DNA from: Prorocentrum cordatum | Lineage: Eukaryota; Sar; Dinophyceae; Prorocentrales; Prorocentraceae | Assembly (NCBI GenBank): GCA_963575745.1 | Contig: CAUYUJ010020727.1 | Location: forward strand, 587,501-651,500 | Length of the DNA: 64,000 nucleotides | Reading direction: 5' to 3' | In this document: piece after piece, positions 43,601-53,954 of the stretch | How positions within the stretch are numbered: the stretch's first letter is position 1 | Layout of the letters: each line of letters opens with the position of its first letter | Notes under the pieces: model-generated | What the model saw: the letters and a program-made list of their open reading frames with translations, nothing else | Told to the model about the DNA's origin: nothing | Database searches by the model: none | Program-made: the position numbers and the translations under genes

Positions 43601-44595
43601 TCGCCTGCCGTCGCGGCTGGCGGGGAGGTTCGAAGACCCCCCACCTCCCTCCTGAGCGGGGGTGTGTGTTCGTACCCCGCACCCCCTTGCGGGTGGGGAG
43701 GGGTAAGGATGTGGGGGTGGGGGGGTAGAGGGGGGAGGGGAGGGTTGGTCTCGGCGGATAGCCTTTAGATTTAGCGAACTTGGAACGCGCTCCCTCTGAC
43801 CTCGAAGGCGCGGACCCGTTATTAGTTGCGCGGGATGGTGGCCTCGACTGCTTTCCGCAATCTATGGAGTGAGGTGCTTGCTGTCTTGAGCCTGCTTGCG
43901 CCCTTCTCCCCTCGCTTCCCCTGCTCCTGCTCTGTACCCTCATGGTCATGCTCTCCCCACTACTATAATCATTTCGACACCACTCTTCCTCTCCACTCGT
44001 CCTCCTCTTCTTTTCCGTCAGCACACACCTATATATTGATTTGTTTACGTAGTCTACCTACCTACCTAAATACATACCGACCTGCCCTCTTCCTACCTAC
44101 CTACCTACGTCGGCGTTGCGCGCTACACCGACGACGCTGAGCGCACTTGCTGGGCCGTCCTGGTGTACGCACTGTACATGGTCACGAACCGTAGGCGCTA
44201 CTTGCCAGAGCCCCCGTCTGGAGGCGCAGAAGTGGCCATCCAAGAGGTTATACAGCAGTGCCGCGGCGCGGTCGAGGGGCACGTTGCTTCCACGCGGTGT
44301 TTGCGCGCGATTTGGCGCGCCCCGCGGGCATCCAGCAGCTAGTCCCCCTTCTTCTTCTCTTCCTCCTCCCCTCTCCCGCCCGAGTCCGGGGCTATTGCAG
44401 GTTTTTGCCCTCGTCCCTGCACTGCTGCCGACTCTCCCGCAAGGGGGTGATACGTTTTCAGGCGAATTCGTATCATGTGGTATCTACATTGTCGTTTCTT
44501 GTGTCCGTCGCCACACGCTTGGCGAGGAAGAAAACGGCTTTCAAGTGCAACCGGCTTTTGCGTTACGACGGTGGTTCTTGAATCATGCGGTCCAA
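43601..44595. other. no gene seen; G-rich and CTAC tracts
   Basis: G-rich sequence at 43665-43745 and a CTACCTAC run at 44050-44110. Short frames only. Confidence 0.4.
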
Positions 44596-44599
44596 GAAA

Positions 44600-44638
44600 A
44601 AACATGCATGCATGCATGCATGCATGCATGCAAACATG

Positions 44639-44686
<48 letters not shown>

Positions 44687-44760
44687 CTTATTGACCTACC
44701 TACCTACCTTACCTACCGACCTACCTACGTGCATACATACATACATGCATGCATGCATAC
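44600..44760. repeat. series of tetranucleotide tracts
   Basis: CATG repeats (44603-44632), CCTG repeats (44637-44685), CTAC repeats (44693-44730) and CATA/CATG repeats (44735-44760) in a row. They end where the LINE coding region begins. Confidence 0.95.
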
Positions 44761-44769
44761 GCAGCCTTG

Positions 44770-45529
44770 GCTACAGCCCGGGATGCAAACGCGTCCTGGT
44801 CCAGGTGTTGGTGGAGAGGACGGAGTGTTCAGCCTTGGCGTGCATTTGCTGGTCCACCAACTCAAGAGCACCGAGGCGCTTCAGACCGCTGCCATCGGGT
44901 GCCAGATGATGCTGGGGGACCAGTCCGCGCGCATTCTCGTGCTCACCTCACCACAGGTTCTCGACTGCCTCCACAGCCTCTGCGACGAAATGATATTGGT
45001 TGCCCCAGCCAGCGCCGTGGTACACACCTCAGCCAGGAAGGAGGAGTGGGAGGAGACGATGACCAGCATCTTGCGCGACGACCCGGGCTTCACAGCGATG
45101 CAGTTTCCTTGGAGGCGGGCTTCGGGTGGGCGCCCATTTGCGCGCCCGCGCGTTCTCGACTCTGTCCTCAACGCTTGGTGGCGCACGAGCGTGCGCAGAG
45201 AGGTGGCGTGACGGTGCCCACAGGGCCACGTTCAGCTGCGAGGGCCTCTGGGCGCGCGACCGCAGGAGCTGCTGGCGCGGCTTGCGGAGGCGATCGGCGC
45301 CAAGACGGATCAGTGGACGCAGCGGCCACCCTCCGAGGACCCAGTGCCGCAGTCGTGGGCTTTGGAACTCACGCCATCCGGCGACGTCACTGGCCGCATC
45401 TGTTTCCAGCTCGACACTCTGGACAACGTGCGCCACATGCAGGAGACTCTTCAGGGGTATGTGGTCGAAGTGAACGGGGCCCAGACGCTGGTGCAGGTCG
45501 TCAGCGCGGAGCTCGTCTCTCCACTCTAA
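44770..45529 (+). pseudogene. LINE ORF1-like protein
   Basis: Phase 2 reads RILVLTSPQVLDCLHSLCDE and PWRRASGGRPFARPRVLDSV, then LNAWWRTSVRREVA with TGA at 45209. The continuation needs a frame change (ATFSCEGLWARDRR), then returns to phase 2 with AEAIGAKTDQWTQRPPSEDP, QSWALELTPSGDVTGRICFQ, LDTLDNVRHMQETLQGYVVE and TAA at 45527. The last part (ELTP.G.VTGR...QLD...) is a conserved region of dinoflagellate LINE first ORFs as I know them, possibly with an RRM-like fold. Nucleic-acid chaperone function is inferred from position. Confidence 0.6.
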
Positions 45530-45825
45530 TACGCACCATGGGCCCCATCGGCTTCATCAGGATCATCTTCGTATCCAGGGACCTCCGTTTCTGCAACAGG
45601 TCCCTCACATATTCCGCGACTCCGACTGCTGGCCCGGGAGGCGCCCGACCTGCCGTCAGCGGCGCGGGCGCACGCACCCGACGGTCTGCCACGACACGAC
45701 CGCCTACAGCAGCTCCTGCGCCGCATGGGGGCCCCCCTGATGACTCACCCAGCGCGAGTCCGCCAGGTGGCAACCATAGCCTGCACCGTGACAACCCCTA
45801 TGCCGGTGACGTGGTCGGCCGCAGT

Positions 45826-46550
45826 TGGAATGCCCAAGTTGTGTTCGCCACGTTTGCGAAGTCGCACCGACGCAAGAAGGCGCGATATTTGCGTCTACTT
45901 CGCGGTGCTGATTTGTTGGCTGTTCCAAAAACGCACAGCACTCCGGGTTCAGCATCGGCCATGTCCGCGCCGAGAGGAGTGCACTGCTGGTGGTCTCATG
46001 GCACCCAGGTCGTTGAGGGTATGGGTATACCAGTGACGGAGAATTTCCTCGCCAAGTTTGGCGGTGTTGCAGCGGCGTCTTGGGTAGAAGTTATGGCAGG
46101 GAGAGCGGCCATTTTACGGCTTGGTGGCCCCGTTCGGTCTTTGCACATTGTTGTGTTGTATTTTCATACTGGGGCGAGGCACGACAACAGCGGACGGACA
46201 TTCGCGATGCGACGTCCCACCATATCCGGCACTGTCTGCGGGTTGCCACCATTCTCATCGGGGACTGGAATGTCACACGCGAGGGCACAGACAGGATGAA
46301 TCTCACGGACGCTTCTTGGTCGATGGACCGCGATGCGGACGACCACTCGGACTGGGTCGACGTGTTCTTCCAGCCATTGGGTCTTTACGAAACATTCCAA
46401 CCAGATTTTACGCATCGCACTACTCGTGGCACCTCTCGCTTGGAAAAGGCTTGTGTGAATGCACATCTGGCAGAGCAGTTGTATTTCTCTTGGAGCTGTT
46501 CTGCATTAAGCTAGACACCAGGATTGTCCACGCATCCCCCAAGTGAGATA
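45826..46550 (+). pseudogene. LINE apurinic/apyrimidinic-like endonuclease
   Basis: Phase 1 starts SWNAQVVFATFAKSHRRKKA and reads LLRGADLLAVPKTHS. The catalytic Gln-Glu-Thr-His of this fold appears as Pro-Lys-Thr-His, so the metal-binding Glu is lost. VHCWWSHGTQVVEGMGIPV and GRAAILRLGGPVRSLHIVVL follow. Phase 0 then carries ATILIGDWNVTREGTDR (the GDWN motif near 46262), DVFFQPLGLYETFQPDFTHR and LEKACVNAHLAEQLYFS, where LDRxYxN is expected. Stop at 46512. The enzyme would nick target DNA to prime reverse transcription. The missing Glu makes inactivity likely even if the frames were intact. Confidence 0.75.
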
Positions 46551-46559
46551 GCGCGCAGG

Positions 46560-48398
46560 ACCGTGCGGCCAGAGGCCACGCGACGCTGGCCCATCCCGAC
46601 AGCCCCCTGCAGAACCCAGGGGTGGGCAGCACCAGCGGAGATGCGCTTTCGAGAGCTCTGGCGCGGCGACGCGTTGCGAGACTTACGGCATCGCCGCCTC
46701 TTACTTCTGAAACGGGCAATCTCCCAGATCAGCGTCGAGGACAACGGCTGGCGGGTTCACTGGCAAAACTTCGGAACCAGCAGACCAACTGGGGGCAGCG
46801 ATCCGTTGCCTGAGGGCCGCGGAGTCCGGGAGAGCGTTGGCCGTCCAGCGAGCCCTCCGAGAGCTGCTGGATATCTCTCGTCGGACCTCTATCCCTGACC
46901 TGATTGAGTCCACCGCGGAAGCCATTGGCAACCTCAAGAAGTATGAGTTTATCTTGGAGCTGGCGAGGGCAGACATTCGGAGTGACGCGGAGGCGCTGCA
47001 TCGAGAATTGCTGGACCTGTCGGACGCTGCAGCCGCCGCCCGTCGGGGCTCCATAGCCGACGAGATACCTCGGCTGAAGCCGGGCTCATCCACGCAGCTG
47101 AAAGCAGCCAGGGGGGCGAACGGGCAGGTGGCCACAGACCCCGCGGCCATCGCCAAGGGGCTGCAGGACAACTGGGGCGCGACTTTCCAAGAGATAGAGG
47201 GGTTGACGACGCGCAGTTGCAGAGCTGGCTCCGGGAAGCGAGTCCTACATGGGCGAGTTCACCACTGCCTCGCGGGGGCCGCCATTGGCAGGTTGCCAGG
47301 GAGGACGTGGAATGGGCAGCGCAGCGCGCACCGCTGAGAGCACAGCCCCGGGACCAGACGGCATCCCAGTTTGTCTAATTATCAGTTTGTCTAGTTATGG
47401 AAACGCCTTGGGCGCTTGGCCGTTGACATCTTACACGACGTAGCCGCAGACCTCGCCTTCGACACCGCTGTGGAAGACATCCGCGAGGCGTACAGCGATG
47501 ACGACGACGGTACTTCTGCTTTCAATCTAGGCATTGTATGTTGCATCCCCAAGGCGACAGAGGATATCGACGCTGTCGTAGGCGCGGTGTACGCCCCGGG
47601 AGACACGCGGCCTTTGTCTTTGGTCGATGTGTTTTGCCGCTTGCTGGCGTCGGCATACAGGCACCGATGGGAACAAAGCGTGGGGTCTTGGGTTTCCGTG
47701 CGTCAGAGGGGATTTTTGCCTGGCCGGTCGATGCTACTCAACGCGTTGGAAATCGAAGCCAAGGCGTTGAGGACGGCGGCGACACACGAACAGGGCATGC
47801 TCATCGTGATCGATTTCAAGGCTGCGTTCCCCAGCGTTGCTCACAGCTTCCTGACGTGGTGCTTACATGGTTTCGGTGCTCCTGCTAGATCGCTTTCAGT
47901 GCTCATGGATCTGTGCAACGGAGGGGCGTGCAAGGTGGCGGCTGGTGGCGCTTTGTGGCCAGGGTTCGACGTGCGAGCCGGTATCCGCCAGGGGTGCGCC
48001 TTTTCGCCGTTGATCTTCGCTGCGTGCATGGTTTTCTTCTTCGAGTACTCCAGCTACGCTTCGGGGGCGCTTGTTTGGCGCGGGCTTTCGCAGACGACGT
48101 CGGCGCAGTCTTGGGGGACGTAGAAACGAAGCTCCTTTTTCGGGCACGGACTTTGGAAGAATTTGGCCAGCTTTCCGGCGTGCAGGCCAACATTGAGAAC
48201 ACAATTGGCGCCCCACTGGGCGGGGGCACGCATGCCGACGTTCAGGCCTTGATCGCGCGAGCCGTGCCAGACTGGGTTGTGCTACCGCTCCGTCAGGAGG
48301 CCCTGTACTTGGCTTGCCTTGTTGGCCCAGGCAGAGTTGGCAAGGCCTGGGGCCGCGTTGTGGCCAGATTTCGGGACCGAGTGTCTGGCTGGCACTGA
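46560..48398 (+). pseudogene. LINE reverse transcriptase core
   Basis: A lead-in (phase 1, LKPGSSTQLKAARGANGQVA and TDPAAIAKGLQDNWGATFQE, from 46837) is followed by ESTAPGPDGIP in phase 2. Phase 1 from 47416 carries TRPLSLVDVFCRLLASAYRH, RQRGFLPGRSMLLNALEIE, LIVIDFKAAFPSVAHSF (motif A; Asp codon 47812) and VRAGIRQGCAFSPLIFAA (motif B). Phase 0 carries ARAFADDVGAVLGD (motif C; FADD at 48087-48098), LSGVQANIENT and LYLACLVGPGRVGKAWGRVV. A TGA at 48396 interrupts a frame that otherwise continues. All catalytic Asp residues remain; only the frames are broken. Confidence 0.85.
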
Positions 48399-49379
48399 TC
48401 ATCGCTCGGGTTCCACTTCGCAACCTTCGCGTGCAAGACCTACGCCCTCCCAGTCTTGAGCTTCGTCGCGCAGTTCGCAGACGTGGAGTGCGGTCTCCAG
48501 CAAGCTGCTCCAGGCCTGGGCAGTTCGGCGTTGCCTGACAGTCAGTTCAACCTCGACACACTTGCTGGAATGCCGTGCGCTTTTGGCAAGTTGGCACTGC
48601 TCGTGGCCGCGCGTGAGACCCGTGGCCTTGGACGCGGAGGGCTCTACAGAGTAGTGCGGCATATTCGCGAAGCTTGCTCGCAGTCGGACTACGCGCAGCG
48701 AGTTGCCAGATGGTCAAGTTGGTTGCGCAACTCTTTCCCGATCGTCCTGCAGCGCGCCGCGGACCACCTTCGAGCCTGGGGGCTCCGCGGCGAGGGTCTT
48801 GTCACTACCCTGGCTGGCGTGCCCCGGGAGTCTTTGGCGGCCGACCTCCCGGCAGGCTGCGCGGCGCCGGTTCCAAGGGGCAGTGCGAGCGCACCTCCGG
48901 CGGCAAGACGCGCTGGCTATGGACGCGCGCGCGCGGCAGGCACAGACTGAAGCTGATTTGATGCCCACTGCAGCGTCGCACCCCGCGGATCGTTGCTCGC
49001 AGATTCCATGACTGGACTAAGACGCTGCGGAATCTTGCGCCGCCGAGGGCGCGCGCAGCTGCGTTCCGCATTGCGTGGAAAAGGGTGGTGTACAGCACGT
49101 CGCTTTCAACAACGCGACGGCCCTCGCAATTTCTGCATTCTTGGATGTGGCGGCGCAGCGCAGGACAGCGTCGAACACTACTCGAGGTGCAGGGTCGTCC
49201 AGCGCGTCCACGCCACGGTGTTGAATATCACAGATTCATGGGCTTACGCCGCACCGCCGACCCCTTGGGACTCCTGGGAAGCCCTGGGGGGGTTCCTTGC
49301 AGCACCAACATTCTGTCTCTCGCTATCTCTTGCGTGGGCTTACTCGTGCACTGTGTCGCAGCCGTCACCGTCGACATAG
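48399..49379 (+). pseudogene. LINE C-terminal region with CCHC-like knuckle
   Basis: Phase 0 after the TGA reads CKTYALPVLSFVAQFADVEC, DTLAGMPCAFGKLALLVAAR and RVARWSSWLRNSFPIVLQRA, to a TGA at 48948. From 48993 the same phase gives GKGWCTARRFQQRDGPRNF and CILGCGGAAQDSVEHYSRC, a Cys-x3-Cys-x8-9-His-x4-Cys finger of the sort at the C terminus of several LINE clades. It is thought to bind the element RNA. TAG/TGA ends the frame near 49379. Confidence 0.7.
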
Positions 49380-49399
49380 TCAGGACTTCCATCGCCGCC

Positions 49400-50180
49400 A
49401 GAATGCTGGCACACGGAGCACGCCCGGAGGGATCGCGATCCTCCTCCTCCAGCCACGCGACAAGAAACCCAACGTTTTGCAGTTCTGAGGAACGCTGTTG
49501 CTGTGAGTAACGTGTTCGGTGGAGCCCCCCATGTCGCCGCGGCAAACCGCCGCCGGTCGCTGCTGCGTCGCGCCAGGCCCGCCCTCAGCAGCCGCCGAAC
49601 CAGGCCGTCGCGCGAATCTTCGTATGTGATGTGTATATATGCAATAATGGTGTATATATATACACATACATATATGAATATATACATATACACATCCAAT
49701 CCTATATTATACACGCACGCGTACATAACATGGGCAGGCATGCGTGCACAGAGGGGGCACTGCGCGGTGCCACTCGAGAGCGTGTTTCTTGGTTCCAGAA
49801 TGGGCTCGTGGTGCGTTCATTCGGCGCCAGGTAGGCCCATTCCCTCCCAAGGGGGGAAGTGGTGAGGAAGGAGGAAGCAACCTCGGTGCGTAGTGAGGCC
49901 GCCCATCCTCTTCGCCTCAGCTTCCGCAGCCAGTTTCGGCCCTTGCTGCGCGCGCGCAGGGCCCCCGTCCATGCGGGGCGCGCGGCAGCCGCAGCGATGG
50001 CTGCAGGGCGTCTGCAGGTCGCTGTTTTTTTGGATCGTGTCGGAGTTTTCTTGGAATGCCGTTGCGGAGCGTGTCGGAGAATTGCCGCGGTGCGGGGGTG
50101 TCCGTTTGGCGGTCGATCGGTCGGTCGTCCGTCGTTGTCGTTGTCGTCGCGGACCGTCGTTCAACGCCAACAGGACCCGT
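49400..50180. other. no gene seen; TA/CA microsatellite at 49640-49720
   Basis: An alternating TATATACACATA stretch marks 49640-49720. The remainder is mixed, with short frames only. Confidence 0.45.
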
Positions 50181-50194
50181 TGAAACCAGGGAGT

Positions 50195-50335
50195 GTAGGC
50201 GGCATGTACATCAATGTAAGCAGACAGATATACGACGTAAGAAGCGGGGCGCCCCCCTGAGAAGACACCTAGGTGAACCAGGGGCGCCCCCCCCCCCCCC
50301 CTGCTTGTCATGACAGAGTGTGCCCGTTCTACGCG
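50195..50335. repeat. GGGGCGCCCC-containing dispersed repeat, partial
   Basis: CACCTAGGTGAACCAGGGGC followed by a 14-base C-run at about 50287-50300. The left part carries CGGGGCGCCCCCC and a GTACATCAATG stretch. It is weakly like the repeats at 52.85-53.08 and 53.73-53.94 kb. Confidence 0.45.
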
Positions 50336-50975
50336 TAGGTGCTGTTTAAACATTGGGTTTCAGTTTGATGGTAACGATGCGATTATCGATGGTGTGAACG
50401 TTTGTCGGGCGTGAGCAGCACTGCATGTCGCATGCCGCATGGCTCGGAATGTGCCCGACCACTTCTGGCCGAGGGTTCCTGTTTGGAGCACTCGGGCCCG
50501 CTAGAATTGACACAAGAAAAACGCCAGGGAGGCGCGTGGAAGAGGAGGAGAAGAACGAGCAGAACCAAGCCAGGAAGAGGAGAAACATCAAGGAGGGGGC
50601 TCGGATGAGAAGAACGAGCAGAGGAGAGGAGGAGAAGAGGAGGAGGGGGAGGGGCGGAACAGGAGGGGAAGAGGAGGGGCGCCGCGCCGCCGTTTGAAGA
50701 AATGGCGGTCGGGGCGCGGCGTCGCGACGCGCGGCGCCAGCCGCTGGGCGCGGCCAACGGCCACGGACCGCCTCTGCCGCAGTAAGAGCAGGCGGAGGGG
50801 GTGCCAGCTGTAGACCAACATCAGACAAGCTCGTGTACATCCTGGCGCTGCTTGGGCTGGTGAAATCGCGTCCAAGGCCAAGCCTCAATCAAGTTCGTTA
50901 GTCACCAACCCAAGGCCCATGATGTAACTTGCTCGTTGGTGTTGGAGTATAACTGGCAGCCCCCGAGCCTGCAGG

Positions 50976-51338
50976 ATGAGGAGCCGCTCCAGGACTAGGA
51001 CGAGGAAGAGGAAGAGGCACCCCAGCACCAGCATTAGCAGAAGCAGAAGCAGAAGCAGGAGCTGGACCCGGTGGTCATCGTGGGACTCTTGGGGCCACGA
51101 CTGGTGGTCGTGGGGCTCCTGGGGCCGCGACTCCTGGTCGTGGGATTCCTGGGGCTGGCGTAGGCCCGGGCGGCCCAAGAGCCCCGACCAGAGCTCGTCG
51201 TCCGACTCCGGGCCCAGCGGTTCCTGGGAATGGGTGCGCGAGTACTGGGACGAGGCGAAGCGGCGGTGGCAGACAGAGAAGCCGACGACGAGAAAGAATA
51301 ATCCAGGCCGCCCAAATGGGTTCAAGTGGGTGAGGTGA
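50976..51338 (+). CDS. small RS- and Trp/Ser-rich protein, candidate host exon
   Basis: ATG at 50976, 120 codons, TGA at 51336. Residues 1-29 are an RS-type basic region (MRSRSRTRTRKRKRHPSTSI, then SRSRSRSRS). Residues 30-60 repeat the theme W-S-W-D/G-S-W-G. The end is charged (GSWEWVREYWDEAKRRWQTE, then PNGFKWVR). In the Trp repeat the Ser and Asp codons vary (TCT, TCG, TCC; GAC, GAT) while the residues stay, which suggests selection on protein. RS proteins act in pre-mRNA splicing and RNA binding, but no RRM is seen. GTGAGG just before the stop (AAGTGG|GTGAGG) could be a splice donor, so this may be an exon joined to the frame at 51.43 kb. Function is not assigned. Confidence 0.4.
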   Translation: MRSRSRTRTRKRKRHPSTSISRSRSRSRSWTRWSSWDSWGHDWWSWGSWGRDSWSWDSWGWRRPGRPKSPDQSSSSDSGPSGSWEWVREYWDEAKRRWQTEKPTTRKNNPGRPNGFKWVR

Positions 51339-51427
51339 GTTGAACATGTAGCACGGAAGCCCACGCATCTCCTGGGCCCTGGGATCCTGGGACGCTGGGC
51401 AGCGGGCGCGTCGCTGACGCATCGCCG

Positions 51428-51955
51428 ATGCATCGACGACTGACTCGACAACCCAATTGGGCGGCCCATCGGCCGAAGTCGCCGCCTGGACCACCGCCGC
51501 GGCCGCCGCCGAAGAAGGGGCCCCATCGGCCGAAGTCGCCACCTGGACCACCGCCGCGGCCGCCGCCGAAGAAGGAGCCGTCCCAGCCGCCACAGCCGCC
51601 CCACCCCAGGCCCCAGCCCAATCCGACCCATCGGCAGATGAGGCCCCAGAAGAGGAGAGGAGGTCAGGAGCAGAAGAAGAGGAGGGCGGCGAAGGCGGCG
51701 AGGGCCGCGGCGGCAGCGCCTAAGTTCACCCTGACGGGCAAGTGGGTTCGGGGTCCGAGTTGGCAGCGGCAGCAGCAGCAGCAGCAGCAGCAGCAGACGC
51801 AGTCGAAGTCGAAGTTGCTCTTGCAGGAGGAGCGATCCTGTAACACTTGTAAATCTCCTTCCTTCACCCTCCTCCTCCTCCTCCTCCTCGCCTTCTCCCC
51901 ATCGAATTCTTCCCCGCCTCGCGCGGTGGCGGCGGCGGTGGTGGTGGTGGGGTGT

Positions 51956-51986
<31 letters not shown>

Positions 51987-52033
51987 GGGGGGCGGAGAAG
52001 TGGAAGGGGGGGAGATGCTGCGGACGAGGATGA
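51428..52033 (+). CDS. Pro/Arg/Gln-rich frame, possible second exon
   Basis: Phase 2 frame. It starts with two copies of a 19-residue unit (HRPKSPPGPPPRPPPKKGP and the same with KKEP), then a basic stretch (RRAAKAARAAAAAPKFTLTG) with KWVRGPSW and a nine-Gln run. KWVR also ends the previous frame. Codons mostly end in G or C, as expected in GC-rich dinoflagellate genes, up to about 51860. Beyond that the frame is only CT and GT repeats and is unlikely to be coding. An Ala/Glu-rich frame in phase 1 (51457-51723) competes. No ATG other than 51428 supports the start. Confidence 0.3.
51865..51993. repeat. CTC, GT and poly-G tracts
   Basis: CTCCTCCTC at 51868-51890, a GTGTGTGT run at 51954-51970 and about 20 consecutive G at 51970-51992. 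Confidence 0.9.
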
Positions 52034-52039
52034 CCTCCG

Positions 52040-52840
52040 CATCCTCGCTATCATGATCTCCTCTTCCTTCTCCCATCTCCGTTTTCCTCCAACCCATCCC
52101 CCGCTTCTGGGGGATCCCAACGCGTTCGCAGGGAGTGCTGCAAGGATTCAAGCGGCGCTGGCCGCTCGCGAGATGCCCGGCGAGGAGGAGGAGGAGGAGG
52201 AGAGTGCGGAGGAGCCTCAGAGCTCGCGTCGCGACGCTGCCGCCTTCGACGCCCAGCCAGCCCAGCCCGAGGGGCCCATCCTACAATGGCTGCGATGCGA
52301 GGAGGGGGGAGTTAAGGACATGGCCGTTGAGCCCTGAGAGCGGAGCGGCCCCACTTCCCCCGCGTCCTAGTTCGGCCGAGGGCCGAGGCCGACTGATTGA
52401 CAGTTGACGTCAAACGCTAGCGGATGATGCGGGGCAAATTCTTCCCGCTCCACTTTTGCCCGTCCGCTGACAGCAGCAACAGCAGCAGAGCAGCAGAGGC
52501 AGCACTGACCAAGCCAAGACGGAGTAGTGAGCCGTTCTTGTAGTGTGTCAGTGGTGGCAGGCGTTCGCCCAGTGGCTTGTGGCTGATCAACCGAACGCCT
52601 CGAGCCCGTCTCGCGTGCGTCTCGCCTGCCTGGGGGCCATGCTATCTTCCCAGATGTCACTGGTCCGTACTAGGTCAGTGCGTTTTAGAACGCCCCCATC
52701 GGGCCGCGCAGATGCCGCAGGTCATGATTTCGTCCCAGAGACAACATCGTCCGTCAGCTCGTGCAGCATGGTTCGCCAGCAGCGAGCCGCAGCCCGTCCT
52801 GTGGCCAGCCGCGAGCAGATTTCAATTAGTTTTTTTTTGC
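52040..52840. other. no gene seen
   Basis: GC-rich mixed sequence with a short CAGCAG tract at 52470-52500. Frames are short and on both strands. Confidence 0.4.
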
Positions 52841-52844
52841 GCGC

Positions 52845-53085
52845 GCAGTGCATGCACATTTGCACGCCCAGGTGATACAGGGGCGCCCCCCCGCAACGCA
52901 GAAATATCTTCAGAAGCATATATGTAGCGCATAGCTTAGAATTTATGGATATGCATACGTATGTATATATATATATATACACACGAGGGGCGTCCCCCTC
53001 ATATACTGGTTTGTGGTATCCTTTTCGAAGATACTGTGCAACGTCTTGCAAGCGCAGGTAAACATCGCACTTCGCCGACGCACGG
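52845..53085 (+). repeat. dispersed repeat, copy 1
   Basis: Starts with GATACAGGGGCGCCCCCCCG, then a TATATA-rich middle, GAGGGGCGTCCCCCTC, and CCTTTTCGAAGATACTG near the right end. The copy at 53.73 kb has the same three blocks in the same order. Confidence 0.65.
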
Positions 53086-53089
53086 CAGC

Positions 53090-53725
53090 GAGGGTCGCGC
53101 GTGCACGGGGGCGAGCGCCGGCGAGTGGAGTTGCCACGAAGCCAATATGGGCGAATGGAGCACGTGCGCGGAAAGGAGGAGGGATGAGGGGGGCGTAGGG
53201 AATGAGGAGGGATTAGTGATGCGCCGCTGTTTCTTCCAAGCCGCAACATTGCAGGAGGGCTCCGACAAAGCCATGCGAGGATGATCTCGCAGCGCGCGGA
53301 TGCCCCACCGAGCAGCGGTGGAGGTTTTGAAACATTGTTTAAAACAATATATATATATATGTACATGTAACACGCGCGTTTTTTTTCTCCGGCCCAACGC
53401 GGGTGCCTCCTGGAGGGCTTCGCCCCCGGAGGCGCGTTGGCGGCTTTGAACAGGTCGAGCGCCAAACAAAAAAAAACAACTCCCAACGGCCGCGCCAGGA
53501 TACTCGCTTCTTAGGGTCAGGGCTGGCGAGTGTGGGGTCTCTATGCGGTCGGCGCTAGGGGCGCGGGGATGGTCGCGTTCCGTCGTGCGGCGGCAGCTCC
53601 TCTGGCACCCAGCCCCTCCTCCGACAAGAACGACCATGTTAATTTCGTTAGGGTGCCCTGGTGCCGCTGTGGAGGAAGGAAGACATGAGAGTCATGGAAC
53701 AGGTTCCAGCTAGTTTTGGAATGCG
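53090..53725. other. no gene seen
   Basis: Mixed sequence with a TATATATAT tract at 53350-53362 and an A-tract at 53468-53478. Confidence 0.4.
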
Positions 53726-53729
53726 CAGT

Positions 53730-53945
53730 GAAAATACCTATGTACACCCATGCGATACAGGTGCGCCCCCCCCGTAACTCATGATACCTACGAGAGCATA
53801 TACTACGTCGCGTACATAGAAATAAGTAAACATAAACGTACTTGCATATTTGAACAGGGGCGGCCCCCTTCAAATGCTCCTTTGCGCTACCTTTTTGAAG
53901 ATGCTGAGCCGTCCTGCGCGCGCAGGCGGAACGCATGTCATCCCA
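53730..53945 (+). repeat. dispersed repeat, copy 2
   Basis: GATACAGGTGCGCCCCCCCC, a GCATATACTACG middle, CAGGGGCGGCCCCCTTCAA and CCTTTTTGAAGATGCTGAGC correspond block by block to copy 1. Confidence 0.65.
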
Positions 53946-53954
53946 GGGGGGGCC

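Larger units (their letters stand above)
44765..49385 (+). mobile_element. nearly full-length APE-type LINE, frameshifted
   Basis: ORF1-like protein (44.77-45.53 kb), AP-like endonuclease (45.83-46.55 kb), reverse transcriptase (about 46.84-48.40 kb) and a C-terminal part with a CCHC-like knuckle (to 49.38 kb) follow in the normal order. At least six frame changes and nonsense codons at 48396 and 48948 show decay. No terminal repeat and no poly(A) tail are seen. The left edge falls in tetranucleotide repeats. Clade is not assigned. Confidence 0.85.

Noticed and set aside
44600-44700. Cys-Leu-Pro-Ala repeat protein from CCTG tetranucleotides
   Set aside because: Produced by the microsatellite in every frame.
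50885-52120. Minus-strand 411-codon Leu/Arg/Pro-rich frame
   Set aside because: Low-complexity complement of CT, GT and CAG repeats; codon variation supports the plus strand instead.
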